A DNA stretch of 50,434 nt from a virus (IMGVR_UViG_3300021961_006271:1-50434), one strand, 5' to 3'. Positions 12,961-20,223 are shown, counted from the stretch's first letter. Translations and numbers: made by a program. The notes: generated by a model from the sequence alone, not told the origin.

Positions 12961-15303
12961 ATGTCAATCGAAAAAAAGTACTACACGGTTACGGATAAAG
13001 AAACTGTAAACCTACTCATCCAACATATTAACGAATCAAACGTTATTGCGTACGATACCGAGACCGACTCTCTTAACATGCGTAAGGGTAAAGTAGTTGG
13101 TTTCTCCGTCTCAGGCGATATTGGTATCGGTTTCTATATGCCGACTATGGCTTGGAATCATGCTACTGAGACTCTAGATGAACTTCAGATCGAAGGTATT
13201 GGTTGTCATACTTTAGCTAAGAAGATCTTAAGTATGTTAGTTGGTAAGAAGCTTGTGATGCACAACGCATCATTTGACTGCCGATTTACTAAAAACTTCT
13301 ACGGCATTAACTTACTAGATAGTCTCTGGGTTGATACTGCACTCCTAGTACATACCGTCCAGGAAGAAGGAGCAGGTATGGGAGTATTCGGTCTTAAGCC
13401 TCTAGCAATCTCTATTCAGGAGCATATCGGTCTGGATGTAGAGAAGGCTGCTAACGAAGAGCAGATCGAACTAAAAGAATCTATTAAACGTAACGGAGGC
13501 TCAGTAACTAAAGAAAGCTTTGAGATTTACAAAGCAGACATGGATATACTATCTAAGTATGCTGCCGCCGATACTGACTTAACTCTCCGAGTATGTACTT
13601 ACTTTATTCAGAAGCTTAAAGAGGAAGGTCTTGAAGAGTTCTTCTTCGAGGAAGAGGTTATGCCTCTTTACCGCGAAGTAACTATTCCTATGGAAGAAAT
13701 GGGAGTAGATTTAGACCTAGAGTTATTAGAAGAGACTAAGAAAGAGATTATTGAAGACCTGGCAAAGAATAAAAAGATCGTACTCGACTCTATCTTAGCT
13801 CTACCAGCCGGTAAAGAATGGGTCGTAGACACTGCTCTAAAAGAGTTCCCACCTTCTCATAAAGGAACCTGGGCACAGTACCTGGCTATGCGTTATTCTT
13901 TACCTTTGCCTAAGTCTGACAAGACCGGTAAGTACTCTATTACTCAGAAGACTGTAGCAGAGTTAGAAGACTCTCCTGCTAAAGAGTACCTCTTAACTGG
14001 AAACTTAGACGTGCTTAATGAAATGGAGGTACTTAAAATCTCTATGGCATTATGGAAAGAGAAGAATGACGGTGACTATGTTAACATTCAATCTAAGAAG
14101 CACTTAGGAGAGATTGCTTTTGACTATATGGGTATTAAACCTCTCGTATCAGGAGCTAATACTAAGTCCGGTCGTGATAAGTTCGACATGGATATGATTG
14201 AAGAGCTCTCTAAAGACTACGAATGGGCTGAGAACTTACGTATATACAACAAGCTACTTAAGATCAAGTCTACCTATATCGATCGCTTTGTAGATAATCA
14301 CGAAGACGGACGCTACTATTTCTACTTTAAGCAGAACGGTACTGTATCAGGCCGCTACGGTTCAGATGCCCAGCAGCTACCTAAACCTAAAGAGGATGGT
14401 GAAGATGCTCCTATTATCGTTAAGTATACTAATATTGTTCGTGCATTCCTAATTGCAGGAGAAGGACGAAAGATTATTGACGCTGACTATGAATCACTAG
14501 AACCTCACTGCTTTGCCTCAGTATCAGGTGACGTCGGCTTGCAGGAGATCTTTAACAACGGATGGGACTTTTACTCTACGGTTGCTATTAAGACTGAAAG
14601 ACTTAACGAACAGAGAGATAGATTCCCTGACGGAGTCTCTCCAGATAAGAAAGCTCCTAACTACCTTAAAAAGTTAGATGCACCTGCTCGTAATAAAGCT
14701 AAAGCTTACTCACTAGGAATTGCTTACGGTATGGAGGCTTATGCTCTAGGTATGACCCTAGGAGTAGATCAAAAGGTAGCACAGGAACTTGTAGAGGGCT
14801 ACTTAGATGGATTCCCTCAACTTAAGCAGTGGCGTATCAACTCTCGTAAGCAGGTTAAAGAGCATGGCTTTATTAAGAATAAGGTAGGCCGTATCCGTCA
14901 CCTACCTAAAGTTAAAAAAATGTACGATACTTTCGGAGACCAGATCATGGACTGGAAGTTCCGAAAAGACCTTTCAGAACGTTATGGCAAGGATCAAGTA
15001 CTACAATGGTACCGTGACTACCGAAACGGACTGAATAACTGTTTGAACTACCAACTGCAGAGCCTTGCAGCGGCTGTCGTAAACCGAGCGGCAGTACAGA
15101 TCAATCGCAAGCTGAAAGAGCTTGGGATCGACGGCCGTGTTCAAGCACAAGTACATGACCAGTTAATTATTAACATACCAGAAGATCAGGCAGAGTTTGT
15201 AGCTCCTATCATTAAAGAGATTATGGAGAATACAACCAAGTTAGAAGGAGTAACTCTTAAAGCACCTCCTGAGATTTCTTATAACTGGAGAGACGGACAC
15301 TAA
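12961..15303 (+). CDS. Family A DNA polymerase with 3'-5' exonuclease
   Basis: The N-terminal 3'-5' exonuclease has Exo I (YDTETDS, about residues 31-37), Exo II (HNASFD, from about 101) and Exo III (AAADTDLT, about 198). The polymerase domain has motif A (DYESLEP, with D509 and E514), motif B (R577 and K581, then YSLGIAYG) and motif C (VHDQ, 731-734, D733). The 5'-3' nuclease of bacterial Pol I is absent, as in many phages. Two residues differ from E. coli: Leu 585 at the Phe762 position, and Gln 734 at the Glu883 position. This is the phage replicative polymerase; a helicase or primase was not found here. Confidence 0.95.
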   Translation: MSIEKKYYTVTDKETVNLLIQHINESNVIAYDTETDSLNMRKGKVVGFSVSGDIGIGFYMPTMAWNHATETLDELQIEGIGCHTLAKKILSMLVGKKLVMHNASFDCRFTKNFYGINLLDSLWVDTALLVHTVQEEGAGMGVFGLKPLAISIQEHIGLDVEKAANEEQIELKESIKRNGGSVTKESFEIYKADMDILSKYAAADTDLTLRVCTYFIQKLKEEGLEEFFFEEEVMPLYREVTIPMEEMGVDLDLELLEETKKEIIEDLAKNKKIVLDSILALPAGKEWVVDTALKEFPPSHKGTWAQYLAMRYSLPLPKSDKTGKYSITQKTVAELEDSPAKEYLLTGNLDVLNEMEVLKISMALWKEKNDGDYVNIQSKKHLGEIAFDYMGIKPLVSGANTKSGRDKFDMDMIEELSKDYEWAENLRIYNKLLKIKSTYIDRFVDNHEDGRYYFYFKQNGTVSGRYGSDAQQLPKPKEDGEDAPIIVKYTNIVRAFLIAGEGRKIIDADYESLEPHCFASVSGDVGLQEIFNNGWDFYSTVAIKTERLNEQRDRFPDGVSPDKKAPNYLKKLDAPARNKAKAYSLGIAYGMEAYALGMTLGVDQKVAQELVEGYLDGFPQLKQWRINSRKQVKEHGFIKNKVGRIRHLPKVKKMYDTFGDQIMDWKFRKDLSERYGKDQVLQWYRDYRNGLNNCLNYQLQSLAAAVVNRAAVQINRKLKELGIDGRVQAQVHDQLIINIPEDQAEFVAPIIKEIMENTTKLEGVTLKAPPEISYNWRDGH

Positions 15304-15410
15304 TTTAAATTAGCTGCTATATATAATAAAGAGCAGGGAGCCGCTCATAAGATGACTCACCAAATGGGAGTCGGGTTGTATAAATTACTAACTAAATAGA
15401 TCTAAGGACT
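15304..15410 (+). other. Intergenic region before the chaperone genes
   Basis: This 107-nt gap holds no ORF and no match to the TTG-N20-TATATTT promoter. An imperfect hairpin GACTC (15354-15358) / GAGTC (15368-15372), with an inner CC/GG pair and loop AAAT, is present, and an AT-rich TATATATAATA run lies at 15319-15329. It may hold a regulatory leader for hsp20, but I cannot assign it. Confidence 0.35.
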
Positions 15411-15851
15411 ATGACACAAATCAACTACAAGTTGTGGGATAATAACGTATCCTCAACATTCGATATCCTTTTCAAGGATTTCTTCAATCAGAACTCTACC
15501 TTTAATTCTCCGGTAGACAACAAGATCGGACACCCGGTCGACATTTACGAAACACAACACGGACTATTCTTCGAAATTGCCTGCACAGGTCTTAGCAAAT
15601 CAGATGTTGAGATTAATGTGGAAGGTGATGTACTCCGTATCGTACATAACTCAGAGGACAGACTTAAAAAAGATCCTGAGAACCTCAGAGTGTATCACAA
15701 AGGAATTGCCAAACGTTCCTTCAATTTAGGTTATAAGATTGCTCGTAGATTTGACATGGAAGCTATCGATGCTAAGATGCAGGATGGTCTCTTGACAATT
15801 AATATCCCTCACACTGAGGAAAATAAACCTACGAAAGTTAAAATTAAATAA
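15411..15851 (+). CDS. Small heat shock protein (Hsp20/alpha-crystallin)
   Basis: The central alpha-crystallin domain is clear: GHPVDIYETQHGLFFEI, then GLSKSDVEI and a C-terminal MQDGLLTINIP, the family's A-x-x-x-x-GLLTI-x-IP signature. At 146 residues it has a normal length, and the short tail has a VKIK sequence in place of the usual IxI motif. It acts as an ATP-independent holdase that keeps unfolding proteins soluble in the cytoplasm. It heads a chaperone block with GroES and GroEL 340 bp further on, so the phage brings its own folding set. Confidence 0.93.
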   Translation: MTQINYKLWDNNVSSTFDILFKDFFNQNSTFNSPVDNKIGHPVDIYETQHGLFFEIACTGLSKSDVEINVEGDVLRIVHNSEDRLKKDPENLRVYHKGIAKRSFNLGYKIARRFDMEAIDAKMQDGLLTINIPHTEENKPTKVKIK

Positions 15852-15860
15852 GTTATAGAG

Positions 15861-15890
15861 TTGGCTCCCTGTACTCTTTTTCGTATATTA
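15861..15890 (+). promoter_or_regulatory. Bacteroidota-type promoter before the GroES/GroEL unit
   Basis: TTG at 15861-15863, a 20-base spacer ending TTTTTCG, and TATATTA at 15884-15890. The first gene starts at 15910, so the leader is about 13 nt. Confidence 0.65.
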
Positions 15891-15909
15891 AGAGTATAAT
15901 CAAAACATT

Positions 15910-16191
15910 ATGGCAAGAGGAAAAAAAGCAGGGCACGTAAAGCCCCAAGTTACGATTAAGGATGAGATGCTCTCTCCTTATTTCATCTCTATGGACGAGA
16001 CTCAATACACATTAATGATTGAAGGTTCAACACTTCCTTTAGGCTACTTCGCAAGTTTAGAAGGAGCAATCAAAAGAGCAGCTCGATACCTTACAGTTGA
16101 GAGTCTTAATCAACAGACAGTAGATCTTACAGACTTTCTGAAGGCCTATGATAATGTAATCACACAATTAAACAATCGCATCCCAGTATGA
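15910..16191 (+). CDS. Hypothetical protein upstream of groES (93 aa)
   Basis: The basic N terminus (MARGKKAGHVKPQ) is followed by a beta-type segment and a helix (residues 55-92). The style (IKDEMLSPYFISMDETQYTLM) is common in small phage proteins of unknown role. Its stop overlaps the groES start by 4 nt, so it is translated with the chaperonin genes. I cannot name it. Confidence 0.65.
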   Translation: MARGKKAGHVKPQVTIKDEMLSPYFISMDETQYTLMIEGSTLPLGYFASLEGAIKRAARYLTVESLNQQTVDLTDFLKAYDNVITQLNNRIPV

Positions 16192-16514
16192 AAAGATTAG
16201 TACCTATGAATGACCGCTTGGTCGTCAAACCTATGGAAGAGACTGAGCAGATGTACGGTAACATCATCATCGCTGATATGGGTAAAGAACGTCCTGAGAT
16301 GGGCGAAGTTATTGCTGTAGGACCTGGACGTATGTCCGAATACGGTAAATTTATCCCAGTTAACTTTAATGTAGGTGATATTGTATTGCTACCTAAGATT
16401 GGAACCCTCCGAGTAGAGTTTGAAGGCGAAGAGTTCTACATTGCTCAATCTCGAGAAGTTCTCTGTAAAGTACAAGAAACATATAATCCAGAATCAGATC
16501 ACGAATTACTATGA
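16188..16514 (+). CDS. groES: GroES co-chaperonin
   Basis: This 108-residue protein has the GroES opening (LVPMNDRLVVKPMEE), a mobile loop in shortened, divergent form (EQMYGNIIIADMG) and the GEVIAVGPG and VGDIVLLPK beta segments that form the dome. GroES heptamers cap the GroEL ring. The C-terminal 15 residues are extra. It overlaps groEL by 4 nt. The changed mobile loop may be matched to the phage GroEL rather than the host one; this is inference. Confidence 0.92.
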   Translation: MKRLVPMNDRLVVKPMEETEQMYGNIIIADMGKERPEMGEVIAVGPGRMSEYGKFIPVNFNVGDIVLLPKIGTLRVEFEGEEFYIAQSREVLCKVQETYNPESDHELL

Positions 16515-18133
16515 GTAAACGTATAGAATTTTCAGCCGAAGCACGAAGAGGTTTACGCGCTGGTGTAGAAAAACTTTCAAACGCAGTAACAGCTACATTA
16601 GGTCCTAACGGACGTAACGTTATTATCGAACAGCAGCAAGGTAACCCTATCTCTACTAAAGACGGTGTGACAGTAGCTAAGGCTGTTGAATTAGAAGATA
16701 CAGTTGAGAATATGGGTGCACAGCTTGTTAAGCAGGCATCTATTAAAACAGCAGACGGTGCCGGTGACGGTACTACTACATCAACTCTGCTAGCAGCTGA
16801 GATTTACAAACACGGTTTAGGTTCTTTAGACTTCCATAATGCTACTGATGTCAGTCGCGGTATTGCTAAAGCTACTACAGCCGTTGTAGATTACTTAGAG
16901 AAGAATGCTAGAGAGATTACAGATGAGAATCAGTTGCGTCAAGTAGCAACTATCTCAGCTAACAACGACCCAGAAGTGGGAGAGCTTATCGCTTCATCGA
17001 TGGACAAGGTGGGACGTGAAGGCGTAGTGACGATTGAGGAGTCTCGCACAGGAGAGACTTACCTCGAGGTTGTTGAGGGTATGCAATTTAATCGAGGATA
17101 TAAGTCTATATACTTTGTCACGGATAACAATTCCATGACTGCCGTTTTGAGCAACCCTCTCGTTTTGATTACAGATAAGAAAGTCACTGCCGCAAAAGAG
17201 CTACTGCCAATCCTTGAGGCTTGCTCTTCACAGAACAAACCATTGCTCATCATCGCTGATGACATTGATGGCGAGGCTCTCTCCACTTTGGTCGTTAATA
17301 AGATGCGAGGCATCCTTCAAGTAGTAGCAGTTAAAGCTCCAGACTTTGGAGATCGTAAGAAAGCTATGCTAGAAGACATTGCTGTGTTAACAGGAGGTCA
17401 AGTAGTAAGTACTGAGAAAGGTATGCGACTTGATAAATTCAACCCAGACTGGTTAGGTTCTTCTCGTAAGATCACTATCGGTAAAGACGATACTACGATT
17501 GTAGACGGTAAAGGAGACACGGAAGCTATCAGTGCTCGCATTGAGGAGATTAAAGCTCTTATCGATAATAGTAAATCACCTTTTGAAAAGGAGACCCTAC
17601 AGGACCGCTTAGGACGATTGATCGGAGGCGTGGCTATCGTACACGTAGGAGGTCAATCTGAACTTGAGATGAAAGAGAAGAAAGACCGAGTAGAGGATGC
17701 CCTTCACGCTACTAAAGCAGCTCTAGAAGAAGGTATTCTACCCGGAGGAGGTATTGCACTCCTTAATGCAGCACAGGTACTAACGATACCAGAAGGCTTA
17801 AACTCCTCAGAAGTAGAAGGTTATAGAATTCTAATGAGCGCTATTGGAATGCCTTTTGATACTATTTTAAGCAATGCAGGCTTTACAAAAGATAGAATCG
17901 AGAGTATTCTAGAAAAGATTGTTGAATCGGATAACTTCTGGCAAGGATTTAATCTCCGTACTGAAGACTATGTAAATATGTTCGACGAAGGGATTATCGA
18001 TCCTGCTAAGGTAACACGCCTAGCATTAGAGAATGCTTCTTCTATCGCACGTACTATGTTGACTACCGAATGTATTATCAGCAACGTTAAAGAAGAGAAC
18101 AAACAAGAGATGGACTTTAATCAATTTATGTAA
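16511..18133 (+). CDS. groEL: GroEL chaperonin
   Basis: The protein (540 aa) has near normal length. ATP-binding motifs are present: LGPNGRNVII, KDGVTVAK, GDGTTTSTLLA (about residues 83-93, with the catalytic Asp) and the C-terminal VEDALHATKAALEEG and LPGGGIALL. The apical domain (about 190-375) keeps KAPDFGDRKKAML. The C-terminal GGM-repeat tail of host GroEL is missing; it ends EMDFNQFM. GroEL forms double rings and refolds proteins in the cytoplasm with GroES. A phage-borne pair probably serves folding of capsid or other phage proteins. Base usage in 16978-17320 differs from the rest (see findings). Confidence 0.95.
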   Translation: MSKRIEFSAEARRGLRAGVEKLSNAVTATLGPNGRNVIIEQQQGNPISTKDGVTVAKAVELEDTVENMGAQLVKQASIKTADGAGDGTTTSTLLAAEIYKHGLGSLDFHNATDVSRGIAKATTAVVDYLEKNAREITDENQLRQVATISANNDPEVGELIASSMDKVGREGVVTIEESRTGETYLEVVEGMQFNRGYKSIYFVTDNNSMTAVLSNPLVLITDKKVTAAKELLPILEACSSQNKPLLIIADDIDGEALSTLVVNKMRGILQVVAVKAPDFGDRKKAMLEDIAVLTGGQVVSTEKGMRLDKFNPDWLGSSRKITIGKDDTTIVDGKGDTEAISARIEEIKALIDNSKSPFEKETLQDRLGRLIGGVAIVHVGGQSELEMKEKKDRVEDALHATKAALEEGILPGGGIALLNAAQVLTIPEGLNSSEVEGYRILMSAIGMPFDTILSNAGFTKDRIESILEKIVESDNFWQGFNLRTEDYVNMFDEGIIDPAKVTRLALENASSIARTMLTTECIISNVKEENKQEMDFNQFM

Positions 18134-18264
18134 TGAGTAAGATCACAGGACGTCAACGCTACTTAGCTTTTACCGAATGGTATAACTGGGCACAGACTAA
18201 GTACCCTATCCTAAAGAAGAAAAAGAAACCACAACCTCAAAACTCTAACAATAATGAGCTTTAA
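18133..18264 (+). CDS. Small basic hypothetical protein (43 aa)
   Basis: The ATG overlaps the groEL stop by one base (TAATG). The protein ends in a long Lys/Pro/Asn tail (about residues 28-43), and the N-terminal part is aromatic and helical. It overlaps the next gene by 11 nt. Function is unknown. Confidence 0.5.
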   Translation: MSKITGRQRYLAFTEWYNWAQTKYPILKKKKKPQPQNSNNNEL

Positions 18265-18421
18265 ATCAGGAGATGTTGTTCGTAGTATCGATCCTCGATG
18301 TGTGGGTAAGAACTTGAAGGTCTTAGAAGACAGAGGAGAGTTTCTAATCCTAGAAGATACTCAAGGAGAGATGTACAACGTATTTAAGAAGGACTGCCAC
18401 AAGCAGATGTTGTTTGGTTAA
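18254..18421 (+). CDS. Small beta-rich hypothetical protein (55 aa)
   Basis: The start lies inside the previous gene. The pattern KSGDVVRSID...LEDRGEFLILED...YNVFKKDC suggests a small SH3-like beta barrel, a type seen in many phage accessory proteins. It ends the chaperone transcription unit, followed at once by the GC-rich terminator region. Confidence 0.55.
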   Translation: MSFKSGDVVRSIDPRCVGKNLKVLEDRGEFLILEDTQGEMYNVFKKDCHKQMLFG

Positions 18422-18535
18422 GCCGAAGGGGCGGGCGAGGGGGCGTGTCTCTCTCCCCGCACCGAAGGTGCCCCGCGCATTTTTTACAAAAGTCCCTACC
18501 GGGCCTTGCTCCCGGGCTATTTATTAGAGTATTAC
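18421..18535 (+). terminator. GC-rich region with two hairpins after the chaperone operon
   Basis: This gap is strikingly GC-rich in an AT-rich genome. GCACC-GAA-GGTGC (18459-18471) is a perfect short hairpin in a C-rich context, followed by a T6 run at 18480-18485. A second stem CCGGG (18499-18503) / CCCGG (18511-18515) follows, then CTATTTATT. The arrangement suggests tandem termination at the end of the groEL unit, though the best fold was not computed. Confidence 0.55.
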
Positions 18536-18566
18536 TTGTTGTTTAATTGTCTATTACTTCCCTAGT

Positions 18567-18737
18567 ATGAGTGAGAAGAGAATTGAGGAGTTGGGTCACC
18601 TCGCTTTCAATGAAGGTTTTTTTACACAATGGCACGATACTGCCTCCCTTTACATGAAGGACAACCCCAAGATAGAGAGGGTCGAAGCGTATGAACAAGC
18701 ATACAAAAAGTATTCCCGAACAGTTGTAAATGAGTAA
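18567..18737 (+). CDS. Small hypothetical protein (56 aa)
   Basis: A frame of 57 codons starts at ATG 18567 after the terminator region and ends at 18737. It is helical and charged, with no recognised motif. Its 3' end contains the -33 element of the next promoter. Confidence 0.5.
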   Translation: MSEKRIEELGHLAFNEGFFTQWHDTASLYMKDNPKIERVEAYEQAYKKYSRTVVNE

Positions 18738-18753
18738 TAAAGTTCTTATCTTT
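18724..18753 (+). promoter_or_regulatory. Bacteroidota-type promoter, near-leaderless
   Basis: TTG at 18724-18726, a 20-base spacer, and TATCTTT at 18747-18753. The next ATG is at 18759, five bases on, so any transcript from here would have almost no leader before that gene. Confidence 0.6.
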
Positions 18754-18758
18754 AAGTT

Positions 18759-18884
18759 ATGAGTGAATTTAGATTTTTGTATTGGGATGATTATGGAACG
18801 CCAGAGGGAGACAAAGCAGGAGAGACATCTAGCACAGCTAATACGCCGGAAGATGATTCAAAAGGATCACGGGGACCAAAATAA
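18759..18884 (+). CDS. Small acidic hypothetical protein (41 aa)
   Basis: The start follows a promoter almost directly, with the TAAGTTATG-type context seen elsewhere. The protein is Gly/Asp/Thr-rich and probably unstructured in its second half. The overlapping frame 18793-18927 competes for the same DNA. Confidence 0.4.
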   Translation: MSEFRFLYWDDYGTPEGDKAGETSSTANTPEDDSKGSRGPK

Positions 18885-18927
18885 ATTCGACAAGAAGAAA
18901 GAAAGAGGTTGGAAGTACGAAGAGTAG
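18793..18927 (+). CDS. Small basic protein in an overlapping frame (44 aa)
   Basis: This frame begins inside 18759-18884 in a different frame and runs past its stop. The product is rich in Arg, Lys and Gln, predicted as a single charged helix. It could be a real coupled gene, or a by-product of the composition; it lacks clear initiation signals. Confidence 0.3.
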   Translation: MERQRETKQERHLAQLIRRKMIQKDHGDQNKFDKKKERGWKYEE

Positions 18928-18938
18928 TTCGTATCTTT
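18909..18938 (+). promoter_or_regulatory. Bacteroidota-type promoter before the tRNA region
   Basis: TTG at 18909-18911, a 20-base spacer ending TTCG, and TATCTTT at 18932-18938. It could drive the small gene at 18958 and the first tRNA. Confidence 0.6.
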
Positions 18939-18957
18939 ACAGAGTTAATAAGAGGTT

Positions 18958-19149
18958 ATGAATAGAGAAGAAGAGTTGAGTTACGTAAGCGAAATCTTAG
19001 CACAGGCGATGTATCACGGATTAGAAGCCGAGATAGTCTTAGACGCCTTAGAATTAATCAAAGAAAATCCGAATACCGATCCAATCCTTGCGCTGCAGCT
19101 TGCAGCTGCGGACTGGGATGTGTATGTCGAAACAAAGCAGCACGACTAG
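18958..19149 (+). CDS. Small acidic helical protein (63 aa)
   Basis: Residues 1-50 read as two or three helices (EEELSYVSEILAQAMYHG, then EIVLDALELIKENP), a pattern like small phage proteins of the 'acidic helical' class. There is no catalytic motif. It ends 10 nt before tRNA-Leu, so it may be co-transcribed with the tRNA cluster. Confidence 0.55.
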   Translation: MNREEELSYVSEILAQAMYHGLEAEIVLDALELIKENPNTDPILALQLAAADWDVYVETKQHD

Positions 19150-19159
19150 TGCTAAACTT

Positions 19160-19245
19160 GCTACTGTGGTGAAATTGGTAGACACGAGGGACTTAAAATC
19201 CCTTGGCCAGTGATGGCCGTGCCGGTTCGATTCCGGCCAGTAGTA
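19160..19245 (+). tRNA. tRNA-Leu (anticodon TAA)
   Basis: The acceptor stem GCTACTG/CAGTAGT includes one G-T pair at the first position, with discriminator A at 19245. The anticodon TAA is at 19194-19196 in the loop CTTAAAA. A variable arm of class II type (GGCCAGTGATGGCC) and a T-arm with TTCGATT are present. No CCA is encoded. It reads UUA/UUG codons. Confidence 0.93.
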
Positions 19246-19263
19246 CACGGAAACCCATATACG

Positions 19264-19275
19264 GTTCTTTGACAT
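19264..19275 (+). promoter_or_regulatory. boxA-like antitermination motif
   Basis: GTTCTTTGACAT lies in the gap between tRNA-Leu and the HNH gene. It resembles the boxA sequence that precedes or lies between rRNA genes in many bacteria (TGTTCTTTGA type). It may keep transcription through the structured tRNA region, or be a chance match in 97 nt of non-coding DNA. Confidence 0.35.
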
Positions 19276-19342
19276 GTTGGATAGTAAAACATTAGACACG
19301 TTCTCGTGGTTTACACATCTCTACCTATTTATATAAAAAGGT

Positions 19343-19771
19343 ATGAGACAAGAAACACGAGAAGACTTTCAAAAAGCTATAGAAGCTACAGAATCTATGC
19401 AAGCTGCTGCTAAGTTGTTAGGAATGAGTTACGATACTTTTAGGAGTTATGCTCTGAGGTACGGAGTTTTCAATCCTAATCAAGCAGGTAAAGGACGTAT
19501 GAAAGCTAAAATTTATAAGGAAGCTGACGACGTATTACAGAAGACTGATAAGCAGATTGGTAGAGCTATTGTGAAAAAATGGCTTTTGCAAGAACGAAAG
19601 TATGAGTGTCAAAAATGCGGAAATAAAGGAGAGTGGCAAGGAGAGCCTCTAGCTCTAGAGTTAGAACATGTGAACGGAGATTCTTTTGATAATACAAGAG
19701 AAAACCTGCTTATACTATGTCCTAATTGCCACTCTCAGACTTCTACCTTTAGAGGTAGAAAAATTAGGTAA
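19343..19771 (+). CDS. HNH homing endonuclease
   Basis: The N terminus (residues 8-40) is a helix-turn-helix-like region ending in NPNQAGKG. Residues 90-136 hold a zinc ribbon (CQKCG and CPNC) around the HNH core: LELEHVNGD (catalytic His), DNTRENL (Asn) and LCPNCHS (metal His). The length of 142 residues is usual for phage homing nucleases. It sits inside the tRNA cluster, with tRNA-Leu(TAG) starting one base after its stop, and looks like an insertion between tRNAs. A degenerate relative is at 47322-47975. Confidence 0.88.
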   Translation: MRQETREDFQKAIEATESMQAAAKLLGMSYDTFRSYALRYGVFNPNQAGKGRMKAKIYKEADDVLQKTDKQIGRAIVKKWLLQERKYECQKCGNKGEWQGEPLALELEHVNGDSFDNTRENLLILCPNCHSQTSTFRGRKIR

Positions 19772-19845
19772 GCCCTCGTGACGGAACTGGCATACGTACT
19801 AGACTTAGGATCTAGGTTTTGGGAGTTCGACTCTCCCCGAGGGCA
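19772..19845 (+). tRNA. tRNA-Leu (anticodon TAG), short variable arm
   Basis: The acceptor stem GCCCTCG/CGAGGGC is perfect, with discriminator A at 19845. The anticodon TAG (19806-19808) is in loop CTTAGGA between CTAGA and TCTAG. The T-arm is GGGAG-TTCGACT-CTCCC. Unlike a normal bacterial Leu tRNA, the variable region is only about five bases (GTTTT), so the molecule is class I in form. No CCA is encoded. It starts directly after the HNH stop. Confidence 0.85.
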
Positions 19846-19962
19846 CATAATGAGAGGAGGAAAAGGTAAACTCCAAAGGTACGATCGACGGATCGTTTAA
19901 AACCTGCGGTTCGGACTCTGATGCTGTAAGCGCGCTAAAGGAGTGAAGCCTCTCTATAATAT
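19846..19962 (+). other. tRNA spacer with hairpin
   Basis: Between two tRNAs, a perfect hairpin ACGATC-GACG-GATCGT is present in the middle. GAGAGG (19852-19857) could pair with CCTCTC (19949-19954) to close the whole spacer. It has no T-loop and no convincing cloverleaf, so I do not call a tRNA. It may be a processing spacer or a small RNA. Confidence 0.35.
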
Positions 19963-20036
19963 GGACCAGTAGCTCAGCTGGATAGAGCATCAGCCTTCTA
20001 AGCTGACGGCCGAAGGTTCGAATCCTTCCTGGTTCA
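19963..20036 (+). tRNA. tRNA-Arg (anticodon TCT)
   Basis: The acceptor stem GGACCAG/CTGGTTC has one G-T pair. D-arm AGCTCAGCTGGATAGAGC, anticodon TCT at 19997-19999 in loop CTTCTAA, and T-arm GAAGG-TTCGAAT-CCTTC. The discriminator is A at 20036 and no CCA is encoded. It reads AGA/AGG, the Arg codons often used in AT-rich phage genes. Confidence 0.94.
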
Positions 20037-20128
20037 CTACGCAGTCAGATGCATCTGGTTTCTCTATTCCATTTAAAAATAGAGTGGAGCTACAGTGGCA
20101 GGTTATGGTTGTCCTCTAACAACCAGCT
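20037..20128 (+). other. tRNA spacer with hairpins
   Basis: CAGATGCATCTG is a palindrome, CTCTATT...AATAGAG gives a stem, and GGTTGT...ACAACC another, all between tRNA-Arg and tRNA-Pro. There is no cloverleaf. It has no ORF of note. Confidence 0.35.
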
Positions 20129-20201
20129 CGGGATGTGGCGCAAGTGGTAGCGCACCTGGTTTGGGACCAGGGGGTTGGAGGTTCGAGTCCTGTCATCCCG
20201 A
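20129..20201 (+). tRNA. tRNA-Pro (anticodon TGG)
   Basis: The acceptor stem CGGGATG/CATCCCG is perfect. The anticodon TGG (20162-20164) is in loop TTTGGGA closed by CCTGG/CCAGG. The T-arm contains GGTTCGAGTCC. The discriminator is A at 20201, with no encoded CCA. Confidence 0.94.
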
Positions 20202-20223
20202 CTAATTATTAAATGTTATAAAA

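Noticed and set aside
17059-17313. Minus-strand open frame inside groEL
   Set aside because: groEL is intact on the + strand, and this is a by-product of the codon composition in that stretch.
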